The translations under genes and the position numbers were made by a program. From the NCBI GenBank assembly GCA_963920525.1, contig OY986437.1, positions 62,877,830 through 62,941,829 of the forward strand: a stretch of 64,000 nt of DNA. The letters are read 5' to 3'. The stretch is from Dichetophora obliterata. Lineage: Eukaryota > Arthropoda > Insecta > Diptera > Sciomyzidae. The notes under the pieces were generated by a model, which saw only the letters and a list, made by a program, of their open reading frames with translations, did not search any database and was not told the DNA's origin. Below, in pieces: positions 9,068 to 21,352 of this stretch; within the stretch, counting starts at the first letter, position 1; each line of letters starts with the position of its first letter.

Positions 9068-11988
9068 AGTTATTGTTAAACAAACATAAATGCCAGCCAC
9101 GGTTTATTAAAAGTTGCGGATTGAGTTTCATTTTGCTGACTGGACGCTTTAAATCATGTTAATTTTTCTTTTTTCAGAGTAAATTAAAAAAGCCGCCTAT
9201 TAAGTCTTCACATTCGTTTAAGTTACGTTAAGTGAGTCCAAGCTGGCACTAAGTTGAGCTTTAACAGCAGCTCGACCAGGCTAAAACTAGCATTGGCATA
9301 CATTAATAGCAATGTTTTTTTCCTGTTTTTATTTGTTTGTTTTTTTTATACATGTTTAGTTGCAGGTATTAAATTTCCTTTGCTGCAGCGTTGAGTTGAA
9401 AACTAGTTTGAAGAAATATGTGCACAGTATTTTTAGTTGATTTTTTTTTCTATTGCCTGTTATAATTATGGAATTTAAGTTTTTTCGCCATCTGTAAACG
9501 TGTTGTGTATAGAAAAAACAAGAAGAAAGGAATTAAAGCATTTTTATGGTGACGTTTTATTTTCATTTTGTGCTATAAGACTTTTGTCTTGAGCTCATAA
9601 AACCGGTTGTGGTAGGTCACTGCTATTATCTGTGTTGAGGCAAAATGTTTCATTGTATTTTTATTTGAGTTCTAAAGAAAACTTTTTAATTTTACAACAA
9701 GAAAATAAGTTATGCATTACTTATTCAAGTTTGTTTTTCTTCCTAGAAGTACGATGTTGAAAAACATTATCCTAAGTAACATAACATGTTACTAAATTTT
9801 GGTGAAATTTTCCAATAATTTGTTTTTAAGTCTTCCTTAAAGGTAACATTATTGCATTTTTAAAGAATTATTTACATTCTATTCTATAACTAAAGAAAAA
9901 AATGATATAATTCTATAAGAATATGTTTCCTTAAACTAAGCATTAAAATCTAATCAGGTTTTATCAGGCTATCCTTACTTAAGAAGTGCTTTTTAAAACC
10001 TTTTGATTAGGGCTTATATCAAAAAGTGCGTCACGTAACACAGTGCGCTCATCCCATAGAAAAATTGGAACAAAAATTGAAATGGTAATAATATGCTTCT
10101 CAACTTCTTCATAAATAATTACATTGGATTGGATGCCATGAGAAACTCAGATGTAAGCAACAATATTTACTTTCAAGCTGTATTAGACTTAATTCTCGAT
10201 CATTTACGGGTCCTTTTTGTAATTCCTTTGCGAACTTTGATACATTTTTAATATTTTTCCATACAAAATTGACCAAAATTCGCAAAAACTCACTTTTTGA
10301 AACCTTCATAACTTTCTTGTTTATGAAAAGGTGTAGATAAAATTTAAAACTTCCGTTACCTTTAGGTCACTTTGTGACTATTTTGAGTTTTATTTACTTA
10401 TAATTCTTAAAAGAAAGACAAAATTTTGATTTCCTTTTATGATATCCTAAACTCTAACAAAAATACATGGGAGCTTAAAGCAATTATTGCTGGCAACAAA
10501 TTTCCTACATTTAATATAGTTTTATTTCACAGAGCCAAATTCAAAATATTTTACGCTAGAAAAGCGTAAAAACTTTGTGTTACAACTATTTCTCCCGCAC
10601 TCTCTTTAAAAAACTCTTTTCTAAAAGTATCTCTATCAATCCATGGTGTAAGAAAACCAGATGTTAGTGATTTTTTGACTCTGTCAAAAAATTATGAGCG
10701 AAAGAGCGGAACTGTTGATAGTTGTCAAATTGTGTTATTTGTTTAAGTAACTAAATGCTTTGCTATAGTTTTAATTGTGCGAATTAGGTATAAATAAATA
10801 TTTAATTCAGTTAATTGTGCCGTGTTGTGTTGACAAAAAGTTATCGCAGTTGTCTTAACTTTAATCTCAGTAAAAACTCTCAGAAACTTGCAGAGAGGCA
10901 CGCATTTAACAAAATTTGTTTTCATCGCAATTCACCATCAGCTGTTTTTGACAAGAGCGGGGAAACATAATTTTATCATTTTGAGAGAGAAGTGTCAAAC
11001 GCACCAACACCTCTATTTCTTTCATCATGTATCAATCTTGTCTTTGCTTATACAAAAAACTCTAGAAATGCGTTAAGTCCCTCAAGCATGGCAGAATAAT
11101 CAGGTAGATGCAATTCGGAGAGCAAAAAACGAGAGAGCAAACCATTGGCGTAGCTATATTGTCACTATTGACAATTTATGTTTATTCGTTCAGCCATAGG
11201 GATGTATAATTTACTTGTAACCGTACACATCAATTGAGTACCCAGATTTTATGTATGAACATGCAAAAAGAACTAAACAAAAATCCTTAAAATTTCATAA
11301 AATGAGCCATTTTTTAAGATATAATACATAATTAATTGTAGTTTGGCCTTAAATTAAGCAAATGAAAGTTTACTTTTAATATAATTTTCATTCGACTACT
11401 TATTCGATTGTGAAGTAACCGATTTATTTGTGTAGCTATGTGCGGCTTATTTAAACTGTCAAAATATATTTTGACAAGTGAAATTGCTGTTGGAAAACAT
11501 AAAATTTATTTAATGAAATCGACGATTGTTTGCTAATTTTATCGTGCTGGAACGGAAGCTTACAATTAATAAACTGTTTTCGAATTATAGCGACGGGAGG
11601 AAATTATAGGCAGTCCCGAAAATCCATTGCCAAAACTGAATAAATAAGTGAGTAAAAATTTATGTCATTTATAAAACAGCCCATTTTGACGTAATAATTA
11701 CGCCTTTGTTATTTGTTTTGTTGTCGGAGAGCGTATTTCTAGCGCATCGTCATCTACCTGGATATTCTGCCTTGCCCTCAAGTAAGATTTGAACAAAGCA
11801 AAAACTCTGTATAGAGTCAATCACACAGTAGGAAGCGCTACTCTTTCCATCTTCAGTAGGTTTGAATAATTAAGCTGTACTAACCAATAAACTGTTGTAA
11901 GTTTTATATAATGTGACACTTGTTCGAATAAACTTTTCGAAATCATATGAAGCTTCAGAAAAGGTTTTTATTTTAGGTCAAGCATTAC
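9068..11988. other. Long stretch without a recognisable gene
   Basis: Open frames here are short and compositionally random. A stretch near 10340-10390 (ACTTCCGTTACCTTTAGGTC) resembles, in reverse complement, sequence near 16560-16640 and may be a shared old repeat. Nothing else is supportable. Confidence 0.45.
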
Positions 11989-12086
11989 CAGTGCTGCCAG
12001 AAAAGGGAATTTTCACCGTTTTACGGGAATTTTCAACGAAAAGGGAAAATGGAAATAACACTTTTAAAAACGGGAAAAATTAGGTT

Positions 12087-12505
12087 CAAAAAGAGTAATT
12101 CCATCACAAAATCAACAAATTATGCTATGAATTTCTTAACATTTTATATTTAAATACATTTTAAAATTATCTGAGCCATCTTGAATTTTAACTTAGTTTT
12201 ATTGCTATTTGAAATAGCTTATGTATTTACCTAAAATTCATTAGGATTGTCATCAGCTGTAAGTTCACACGTAATTTTTTCTGCAAAAGAGCGCAAAAAG
12301 AGTAATTTTGTCACAAAATCAACAATCAACATATTATGTTAAGAATTTTTTTACATCGTGTATGTACTTAAATACATTTTAAAATTATCTGAGTCATGTA
12401 GAGTTTTAATCTAATTTTATTACTATATGAATTAGCCTGTTTGTTTAATTTAAATTCATTTGAATTATCATCAGCTGTAAGCTCAAACGAAATTTTTTCT
12501 CTGTT
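12087..12505. repeat. Direct tandem duplication, ~207 bp unit
   Basis: The block beginning CAAAAAGAGTAATT at 12087 recurs at 12294. Both copies contain CACAAAATCAACAA, TAAATACATTTTAAAATTAT, CATCAGCTGTAAG and end in AATTTTTTCT. The copies have diverged by scattered substitutions and small indels. It is non-coding and lies inside the probable outer hAT-like element. Confidence 0.8.
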
Positions 12506-13320
12506 CAGCGTAATTTTATTTATTTGCTTGGCAAACTATCAAAAATGTCTAAATAAAACTGAGAATTTTTTAACGATATAATTTCTGGAACGAAAGCAGA
12601 GCATTTAGACTTTTTGCATTTGTGGTTCCTATCGTTTGGAAAAACAAAACGTATCCTTCATTAATTCCGTTGTGTTCCCATTTATTTAAAAAAATTTAAA
12701 TATACATCGACTTAGAATATATGTCACTTAGAAATATTGATTTATTAAATTTACCTACACCAGATGTGGAAAATGTTTTTGCATGCTGTTTTAAGCGTAG
12801 AACTACAAACCTATTTTTATTACCTGTAACCTACAAGCTGGGGTAAATATTTACCCCACGGGTTTCTCCTTCGTACAATCCTTCTGTAAGCAGTAATCTG
12901 ACTTTTGAGTGCATTAGTTTTTTTGGTTTGCACTTGGTGAAAAATCGATTTAAATAGCTAAAAGTACTGAAAAACGGTCAAACCGTTATTTAACAAACAC
13001 AAATTTGTAACTTTATTTCTAAACAACCAATTTTCAAATCTTAAACGGGATTTCAAAGAAGAAACATGAGGCTTTAACCCTATTAGTGCCAGGTGACTGT
13101 GGGCCACTACTGAATTTCGAACGAATATAAAAGTTTTAAAACACGTTTTAAAACAGCAAAATCAGTTTAATGTATTTTATTATTGGCCATTACGTTATTG
13201 TTATATATAATAAATTTTTTATTATATTTTGATAATATTACCTTATTATACATAGTATTGAAAAATATCATTAACTGCCAAATAGTGACTTTAAGACACT
13301 ACAATGACGGTCTAAGGTGT

Positions 13321-14743
13321 TAGCTTCTCAGATGTTGAAATAGCTGTTTTGGAAACTGCATCCGAATCAGAGGATGAAATAAGCACCAAATCTGCTGAAG
13401 AAAGTGAAGATGAACACAATCATGATGAAACATTTGAAACATACGGAACCTTTATTTGGAAGTCCAATTTATCGGGTATGTGTTTTGAAAAATAGATTTG
13501 TTGCACTGTTACGGCATTTGCGTTTTGACGTCAAATCAACACGATCAACTCGCATACCAAAAGATAAATTATAATAGTAAATTATAATTAAATATAAATT
13601 ATTATTATTAATAACCAAAAGCTTAGAATTGCGAAAGCGTTACATAGCGGGTAGTAGCTTGACAATAGATGACAAATTAGTACCGTTAAGCATAACAGTA
13701 TATGCCTTCTAAGCATATAAGGATTATGTAATATGGAAAGAAAATTTGGTGGATTTTCGATTTTTCTGCACCAGTTATCCGCTGTATGGCATTCTTTAGT
13801 TCGGAAAAGAATGAACGAGCCGCATAATGAAGCTCCCTACACCTAGAAAAAAAATCTGGTTTGATCTAAATTTCAAGCTAAAATTTGCCAATATGATTTG
13901 TCCGGTTAAGATAACCACATGTCATTAAGGTCAATTAAACCTTTTTTGTGGTCTTATGAAACTGAAACTGAAAAATGTGGTTATCTTAACCGAATTTTAA
14001 CCATTATTTGTGTTTAAATCAAATTAAATCAGGTTAACTGAACCAAATGCTAGGTTTATATGTTTTACCTCAATCATTTATATGAAAATGTAGGAATTTT
14101 TCAACAATCACATCACTAACAACAAAACTAAATCTAAAAAACATCCTTTTTGCCCCTAGCGAGGGCTAGAGGAAGAGCTAGAGCAAATGAATTATGAGGG
14201 CTTTATTTTTTAGCCTACATGTCCATAGAATTGGATAATTTTATCTACCAAATCCTGAGGTACCCTTTGGTAAAAATTCTGCATCACTAGAGCAGAATTT
14301 GACAGCTGGCTGGTTTATTTATTCCACTATAAGCCATCATGTTTTTTCCGCTATTTTCTACATGTATTTTTATAAACCTTACGGCGAAAGTAACGTGGAT
14401 TAGGTTAATACGATGATTGATTCTCCTAACTGAATTCGCCAGATAAAATAACCTGGATCAGGTAAGAGTATATTTCCCTGAGTGTACTACAGTTGTCCAG
14501 ATGATATGTGAACCTATTGAATAGACAAGTAGCTAAATTCCCTGAAAGAAATTGTTTAAAGAACTCTCAAAAGACTTAGTCCTTCCAGACACACGGCGCC
14601 GAAGTAGGCTATTTTTGTTGAAATCTAAGATGCATCAACAGTACAATCAAAGAAGAGACAACGATGTTACTGCTGCCCTTATGAAAAAGGATAATCTTTT
14701 AAGCAATACTGTGGCATACCATATGTCAGAAATCCGTGAGTAA
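13321..14743 (+). pseudogene. piggyBac transposase remnant (interrupted)
   Basis: An acidic N-terminal piece (SDVEIAVLETASESEDE, followed by an acidic stretch to about 13460) is followed by HLRFDVKSTRSTRIPKDKL near 13516-13570. A second piece reads KRYIAGSSLTIDDKLVP near 13636-13685. The DD of IDDKLVP sits where piggyBac transposases carry the first catalytic Asp in TxDExLVPFRGR. The middle is lost or unreadable, and 13840-14484 is an inserted element. The 3' part at 14552-14743 includes LFKELSKDLVLPDTRRRSR, matching the FLxELxxxLVxP block near the piggyBac C-terminus. The usual C-terminal cysteine-rich finger is absent. Confidence 0.7.
13840..14484. mobile_element. TA-flanked non-autonomous element inside the piggyBac
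   Basis: The ends read CACCTAGAAAAAAAA and, reversed, CACTCAGGGAAATA. Each is bordered by TA (13838-13839 and 14485-14486), as for Tc1/mariner-type insertions. A second inverted pair lies inside (GGTTAAGATAACCACA near 13912 and TGTGGTTATCTTAACC near 13976). There is no coding capacity. It interrupts the piggyBac remnant and is therefore younger than it. Confidence 0.65.
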
Positions 14744-15685
14744 CGAGCATTCACAGAGAAATGTGATTTATCTAACAAGTGTAAATTAATAGTTTAATAA
14801 CAATTCCCACATTATTTATTAAAATTTTTTTTTCAATAAATGTATCAACTAATGTTCGATATTTAGTGGCTTTAAGGAGCACATATCAAGTTTTTTATTT
14901 CTTTTTTCAAGAAAATAAATAAATAAAGTGTCTCCAAGTCACTACGTGGCGGTTTACGTTAGTCAAATAGCGTGGCAGAAATAGGGTTAAGAAAAAGCAT
15001 ACCAAAATGATGTTTTGCTAAAAGAGTTTATTTATTTGAGACTCTGAAAATTAACACTAAAATTCGTAATCTTATATATGGAAGGGTCAAATAAAAATTC
15101 TTGCAATATTGCTTTTCAAGAATATAATTCGGTTTCTGTTAGTAAACCGAATTTTATTCGGTAAAAAAAAGAGTAGTTCCGAGTGTGTAGTGTAGTAGGG
15201 TTCAATATGAAATTTTGCAGATACACGTGAAGTGTTCCCAAAAATTAAAAAAAAAAATTATATTGTTCATTTTTCTCTTCTGCATACCCTGAAAGAGCTT
15301 TTTCTGCCATAAATTTTAATAAAACTAGTATAAGAAAGCCGTTAGACAACTGTACCGTAAATGTTATTTTACACACCAAAATGCGTATGAAAAATTTAAA
15401 CTGCATAGGATTAAATATCAAACAAAAGTGTTGGCAGTTAGACTCAAGAAATGTGTACAAGTAATAAATGTGATAAATTTTTTATGTCATATTTTTAGTT
15501 ATATTAGTATGGTTTTTATTGCTATGGTTTTTATTTAATATAAAACTTCAAATAAAACTTTAGAAAAAGGGGAAAAACGGGGGAAAATAAGGAAAAAACG
15601 GGAAAACTTATTGAAATGAAGAACAAAAAGAAAATGATCTCTCCCAAAATCTGGCAACACTTTAGCGTAAAATATTGCTGCTGGA

Positions 15686-15823
15686 GCAATTAGGATTTTA
15701 GGATTCTCTGAGCGACAATACGCTGAAAGAGAGTGAAAAATAGAGAAAATGTACATATTTTAGGGCTCTCTGAGCGACAAAACGCTGAAATGGCGTGAAA
15801 AGCAGAGAAAATATACGTATTTT
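15686..15823. repeat. Two-copy tandem repeat, ~68 bp
   Basis: The first copy contains CTCTGAGCGACAATACGCTG and the second CTCTGAGCGACAAAACGCTG. Each is followed by a GAGAAAAT(G/A)TAC(A/G)TATTTT block. It lies just outside the probable outer hAT-like element. A weaker third echo (AAAACGCTGAATTTTA) follows at about 15826. Non-coding. Confidence 0.8.
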
Positions 15824-18788
15824 AAAAAAACGCTGAATTTTAAACAGAATTGAAAAAACCCGCTGTTTAGCGTGATATTATTACAAAATCGCCAATAAAT
15901 GTCACAAGGAATAATGACTAAACTCAAAATATCGTAAAAAAGTGATATGGAATTTACTTTATTGTCAATTATTTTATTTATTTATTTATGCAGGCATCCG
16001 TTTTTTGCCCAGAATTGATCATCACTTATGTCTGCACATATTTTGTTCGTAATGGTTCATATATTTCAAAAAAATGGGTCGTAGTTCGTGCAATTAAAAT
16101 ATGGTTTTTTATGATACTTTGATCTTAGTTGTTATTTTTTGTGACAACAGAAATGTCGTGAAATTTCACAACATTTATTGTAGTGATTTTCAATCAGTTT
16201 TCATAGTGTGGATTAGAAGAAATCCCTTCGAAAAAACTTTAAAAGAAGCTTTTGGTTGTATCAAACAAGTGGTAATGCCATTACTTTCGTGTGTGAGATT
16301 AATGGTCATTCAGTGACCATCAGCTGTTTTTTAAGCAATTGTGAATGTATGGTAAAAACAGCCATGATATATAAATTGAATTTTCATCAAAATGTAAACA
16401 AATTTAAATTTAGTAAGATTTTTTTTTAATTCTTAATGCTACTATTATTTTATTTTGTGTTTTCAATAAATGCTTAAAATTAATCAAAACCCATTTAAAT
16501 TTAAAAAAAAATAATGAAAACTGAGCTCTTACGTAAAATGCTTACAAAAACAGGCTTAGTCATTTTGTGACCTTAAGATCACAAATGTGACTTTTTCTTA
16601 AGGTAACAGAAGTGTTAAAATCTCAGAAGTTTATACTTCAAATAAAATTATAAAAAAGTTTAATCAAAATACAAGAATCCATTTTTTTTTTTTTTTTGTT
16701 ATAACTTATCGAAATTCGCAAATGTTTTTATTTTTTAGGTGTTTTTTGGAAAGTCAAGGAAATTTTTCTTACAAAAAAATATATTCAATGCATGAACCAT
16801 GACAAAATGCATTCCAATTTTTTTTTTATTGCACTTCCACCAAATATTTTAATAAATTTGATATTTTTCAATCGCTCTATTTATTAATACAAGTTTTTTG
16901 TTTGCATATTTATATATAAATATGTATTGATTTGAATGTCGTCAATAAAAGTAAGCTTTGATATTCATAACATGTCTTGAATTTTATTTTTATATCAAAT
17001 CCAAAGTTGCGTGGCTGTCAAGGAAAGAACCTTTGAATAAAATTGCGTGCGAAGGATTTTTTCTGTCTAAGGTGACAAGTTGAAGGATGAAAACATCGAG
17101 TACACGAAGTAGCTAAAACATGCTAAGTATATAGTTGGTGAATTTACGGAGTGGTTGAAGAATATTTCACCACCGAGGCCGAAAAATAAATCTAATATCA
17201 AGGGTGTTACAAATCATTTAAAGATATGCATTAAATTTGAAATAATAAAAATAGTGCTTATTGATTTTTTATTTAAATCGAAGACTCTACTGTTGTATAG
17301 ATACTTAAAATATGGGGTAGTACTTTTCCAACTTTATTAATAATAAGCAAGCATATAGATAGTTTTGTGAGTACTAAAACGAGAAACTAATTTATATTAA
17401 TTTATTTAAACATGTGTGAACAATGCTATTCAGAGAACTAAGCCAACAAAGTCAAAAATAATCATAATTTCTTTAGCTTTGCCTTTTTCACTTCGCCCCA
17501 AACTGCGCCAATCCTGCTCACATTTGAACTCGCATCAATTGTTCACTTCTCAACTATTCTCGTACAAACTTTATGCTCGAAATCAAAGCTTTTTGGAAAA
17601 TTAAAACTTTTTGCTTGTTTTTCTATGGCAAACATTTGCTGTGCCAGCTTGCAAAAACGTGCTCTGAAAAGCATCTAAAAATTTATCTCTATGGAAATTG
17701 AACAAATACAACAAAAACAAAAAAAAACAACAACAACCACTTTGAGGAATATTTAAGTAACATCAGACTTTTTTTTATCGGCCTCTTTTAGCTACCTTCA
17801 TTTTTGGGCTGCCACATACAATATTAAAACGTATTACTTTTATCACTGCAAATTTGCAGGCGAACTACTATTTTTAGCCGCAGGAGAAAATAGCAGAAAA
17901 TGCAATGAGAAAAAAAAGAGTTAAAACCAACAGAGTGAAGGAAGGGTGAAAAGGGGAAGGAGCGAATAAAAGTAAAGATACATTGAAATCAACATAAAAG
18001 AAGACCTTGCAACGAGTTGGTTTATGAAATTAAGCTTGATTTGAAAGTTATTTATAGAATGTGAGAAGAGAACCTCATGCAAAGGGTTGCCAGGCTGCCT
18101 GGTTTTATGCTAGATATTAGTTAAAGTTGATTAGGGCTTTACTTATTCATTTATAGTATTAAGTATTAGTGCAAAATTTTCAAAGTTATGATTAGACTCG
18201 AGTAGTTATAACTGGGATGGATCAGCTCCATTCTACATGCTTGCAAGTAAATTAATACAATTAATAGCACGATCAAAAGGTGTCCTTTGGCACCTCTTTC
18301 ATTTGAGTATGAACAATTGCCAAAACTGGCGTGATTCTGAATTTTATGAAGAGAAAAATAATATCAATGAACTAGTTTAACAGTTACTGCATTAAAAGTC
18401 AAAAATTATTTTTGGAAAAATAAATAAAACTTAGAGATCAAATTTATGTTAAAATTTGATTTGTTAAATTTAAAATTTGTCTTTGTTTGCCCCTCTTTAT
18501 AGAAATAGTCTTAAATAGTAAAAATATTGGTGCCTTAGTATATAGTTGTAACATTTTTAGATGTAACAGAATAAATGAAAGCTGCTTTGTGACCGACACA
18601 CAAAAAATCGTCCAAATGAAAACAAAAACAAAAAATTTTATGCTTAGAAATTGTTTCGATCGTAAGGTAAATGTGTATTGTAATAACCCGAAATTGCGAC
18701 GCTAAAAAAGTTTTAGTTGCAATGAAACGTTTTAAAGTTGAGTAATTTTTTAAAACTATTGACTTTAAGTACTGCTTTTTTACTTGTT
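15824..18788. other. Long stretch without a recognisable gene
   Basis: AT-rich with a short (ATTT)n run near 15970-15990, a T-run at 16682-16698 and CAA-rich sequence at 17708-17740. Open frames are short and random in composition. Confidence 0.5.
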
Positions 18789-18792
18789 TTAA

Positions 18793-18928
18793 CCCAATAA
18801 GGACCCCTGCCATATGGCATCTCTAAGTCAAATGTCGCAAAACTAACTGTTTTATATAAAAATTAGTCAAAATTAAAATTAGGTTAAAATTAGTCCATGT
18901 GTGAAAAAATTGTCCCGTCCTTAAGGAG
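18793..18928. mobile_element. piggyBac-type MITE, 136 bp
   Basis: It is bounded by TTAA on both sides (18789-18792 and 18929-18932). The ends are CCCAATAAGGACCCC and, reversed, CTCCTTAAGGACGGGAC, an inverted pair matching at the outer 12-14 bases. There is no coding capacity. The TTAA duplication places it with piggyBac-mobilised elements. Confidence 0.62.
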
Positions 18929-18932
18929 TTAA

Positions 18933-19140
18933 GCAAATAATTGCCAAAAATCTATTTTTTTTTTATAAAATGAAAGCAACTAAAACTGAAAATAATTGAA
19001 GCTATTGCAAGCGTACATTTTTTGAAAAAAATAAATTTTTATTATAATTTGAAAACACTTGAGAGCAACTTTGAACTTTTAAGAGATAATTTGTACTTTT
19101 TATTAACACAAATTTATCAAATGAGCAAAAATACTACTTC
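18933..19140. other. AT-rich spacer
   Basis: No feature recognised. Confidence 0.4.
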
Positions 19141-19345
19141 TACTGAGTGAAAATTCGTGAAACTAGCCACCTAAAACAGGAAGTCGTAATTTTTATATAT
19201 TATTGAAGTGCATATGAAAAAAATTATATTGCTATTTTTTTTAAGTTTTTTTTCAAAGAGTTACAAAGAATTTAGTTTTAAGCCACTGTTTAAGAAAAAT
19301 TAATTTTGCTTAGTAACGACTTGTTAAAATTTTTTGATTTTTGGG
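19141..19345 (+). repeat. Dispersed repeat, copy A
   Basis: Shares long blocks with 28867-29078 in the same orientation: GTGAAAATTCGTGAA, TAGCCACCTAAAACAGGA, GAGTTACAAAGAATTTAGTT and TTAATTTTGCTTAGTAACG. It is non-coding. The family is unknown. Both copies lie just ahead of the ~142-bp satellite-like sequence, which is however in opposite orientations at the two sites. Confidence 0.85.
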
Positions 19346-19730
19346 TCAAGTACTATTAATAGACGTTAAATTACGAAATTTTTTAGTTTTACTAATTTTT
19401 TAATTTTTAAAAAAATATTTCTTAAAAATTAATAAGTTTTTTTTAGAAAAATTTAAAAAAAATCGTTCTGAACCACATAGAAAATTTTAAAAAAAAAATA
19501 TTATATATTTATGCAAATTTAGAAATAATACAAAAAAAAAGAAAAAATTATGTATTCTCCATAAACAAGTCTGTTATGAAAACTTTTAAATCTCCACATC
19601 TGTCTTGTGCGAGCGATGCAGAGCACTGCACAATGGAAAGATTGGTACAAACTATAGGGAATAAATTATTTTGATGACGTTTTTAGTGATTTAGGCACAA
19701 AAAGTACCAAAACAGGGTTTAAAAAATTTG

Positions 19731-20075
19731 GACAAGTGGGCGTGACACCTATCATACAAATTTATCTTATTTTTCGCAATAACTGAAAAATCAGTGAAGC
19801 CATGACAACAGAAACTAAGTCAATCATCAAGTGCATAATATAAAGGAAATGCGTCAAAAGTAGGCGTGATTGAACAAGTGGGAGTGGCACCTGCCAAACA
19901 AATGGATCACATTTTTCACAATATCTAAAGAAACGGTAATGCTACATAAACAAAAACTTAGGCAATCATCAAATATGTCATTTGGAGAATACGTGCCAAA
20001 TTAAGGCATGATTGAACAAGTGAGCATGGTACCTCCCATACGACTGAAACACATTTTTCGCAATATCTGAAGTGA
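19731..20075 (+). repeat. Tandem repeat, ~142 bp unit, about 2.4 copies
   Basis: GACAAGTGGG at 19731, GAACAAGTGGG at 19872 and GAACAAGTGAG at 20014 mark the unit starts (spacings 141 and 142). Each unit holds a G(A/C)(G/A)TGG(C/T)ACCT block, an ACACATTTTTC(A/G)CAATA-like block and a CAATCATCAA block. A single reverse-oriented copy lies near 29085-29290. Similar GTGGGCGTGGCACC-type sequence is, to my knowledge, frequent in fly intergenic DNA. Confidence 0.75.
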
Positions 20076-20079
20076 AGAA

Positions 20080-20637
20080 ATACTTAGGAAAATTTTAATT
20101 TGTTAAAAAAGATATCACAAATAGTAAGAGTTTAAAAAATATATGGAACAAATTCACAAAAAAAAAAAGAAATTATAACAATTTTAAATAAACCCGATTT
20201 TTGGCACAACAATCATTTGTGACTCAGCTAAGTGACTCAAAATTACTAAATATACCATTTTAAATCTTTTCTATTAATGTTTGAAATTTATTTTAAAATT
20301 TATCTCATACATCGTTGTCTAGGGTATCTGTACGTATTAGATGGCGTATTTTGTACTCTATACGCCATTTTGACAATTTTTAGTAAATGGTGCGGTAAAA
20401 AGGCAAGCGGTCACCAAAACTTTTTGTTTAAAAGGATATAGAGCAAAATGTACACGAAATATCTCAGCTTTTGGAACAAATAGCGAAAATAGCATAAAAA
20501 CAAATTGCAGATTTGAAAAATGTGTTATCAATAACATGTCTAGACTCTGTCTTCAACCCTGTGCGGTCTTTGCCCAGCCGTTAAAACGCCAAAAAAATAC
20601 CTTGTGTTCTTGCGAAAAAAACTCCACAAAGCAAATA
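20080..20637. other. No gene seen
   Basis: AT-rich sequence with no supportable feature. Confidence 0.45.
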
Positions 20638-20779
20638 ACTGCATCTTTATGTAAAACTAAACTAAGGCTGAACGCCGTGAGGGAAGCGAGCAACAATATT
20701 TTTTGATATGCAAAAATGTATTGCTTACCATGTCTCTCACCACGTTCAGCCTTCATTTCGTTATACATAAAGATGCAGT
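20638..20779. mobile_element. Palindromic MITE, 142 bp
   Basis: The outer ends are perfect inverted copies (ACTGCATCTTTATGTA and TACATAAAGATGCAGT). The similarity continues inward through AAGGCTGAACG near 20666 and CGTTCAGCCTT near 20743. Almost the whole element is stem. Flanks do not show a clear target duplication. No coding capacity. Confidence 0.75.
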
Positions 20780-21085
20780 AACACTTGCTTAATCAATCAT
20801 CTGACGATTGATAATCCGGCAATCTAATGTCATAAATAAAAAAACTTAAATACTTTTGAAAGCATGGTAAAGTCGTCGTTTTTGTGTAATAATTTCAATT
20901 TAATACAAATAAAGATATTTTGGAATTGGATGTATATTGGATGTATTTTTTTTAAGGAAAATCTGTAAGTACTATATGCCTAAAAATTAAATAACATTGT
21001 CTTCAGCTTAACTTTTTTATTTCCGAATATCTTAAATATATTTTAAAATAGTATTATTCTTAATGAAAGGAATGTATGAATAGAC
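20780..21085. other. AT-rich spacer
   Basis: No feature recognised. Confidence 0.4.
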
Positions 21086-21088
21086 TAA

Positions 21089-21349
21089 CAGCCCTATTCT
21101 GGCAGATTAACAATTGTTAACCAGTATTTTTTACGTTTCTATATGTTCGTTGTTTTCAAAACAACATTTGAAGCACAAAAAACAAAATTTTTGAATGAAA
21201 TTGTCAATAACTGAAAAGCAGTTGACAATTTTCATCAAAATTTATTATTTTTGAACTTTAAATTTTGTGTTGAAAAAAAAATTACAACAAACACATTGAA
21301 ATATTAAAAATACTGGTAAACAATTTGTTAATTTGCCAGAATAGGGCTG
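21089..21349. mobile_element. PIF/Harbinger-type MITE, 261 bp
   Basis: Terminal inverted repeats of roughly 40 bp begin CAGCCCTATTCTGGCA at both ends and extend through AACAATTGTTAACCAGTA on the left. TAA flanks both sides (21086-21088 and 21350-21352), the three-base target duplication expected of PIF/Harbinger. The interior is AT-rich and non-coding. Confidence 0.82.
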
Positions 21350-21352
21350 TAA

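Larger units (their letters stand above)
13078..14986 (+). mobile_element. piggyBac-family element, degenerate
   Basis: Both ends abut TTAA (13074-13077 and 14987-14990). The termini are CCCTATTAGTGCCA and, reversed, CCCTATTTCTGCCA, a typical piggyBac arrangement. The interior holds plus-strand transposase remnants and a 645-bp inserted element at 13840-14484. Without that insert the element is about 1.26 kb, shorter than an autonomous piggyBac, so it is internally deleted as well as frameshifted. Confidence 0.85.
11989..15662. mobile_element. Probable old hAT-like element hosting a piggyBac
   Basis: The left end CAGTGCTGCCAGA (11989) and the right end, reversed, AAGTGTTGCCAGA (to 15662) form short terminal inverted repeats of hAT style. 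Just inside both ends are repeated ACGGGAAA-type motifs on the same strand (11999-12075 and 15565-15610), comparable to the subterminal motifs of the hAT at 35590-39077. An 8-bp duplication is only approximate (AGCATTAC against AGCGTAAA, offset by one base). No transposase is recognisable. The middle is occupied by a piggyBac element. The assignment is tentative. Confidence 0.42.

Noticed and set aside
10109..11076. Possible small genes (60-70 codon frames)
   Set aside because: No domain, random composition, overlapping frames on both strands and no nearby splice-supported extension.
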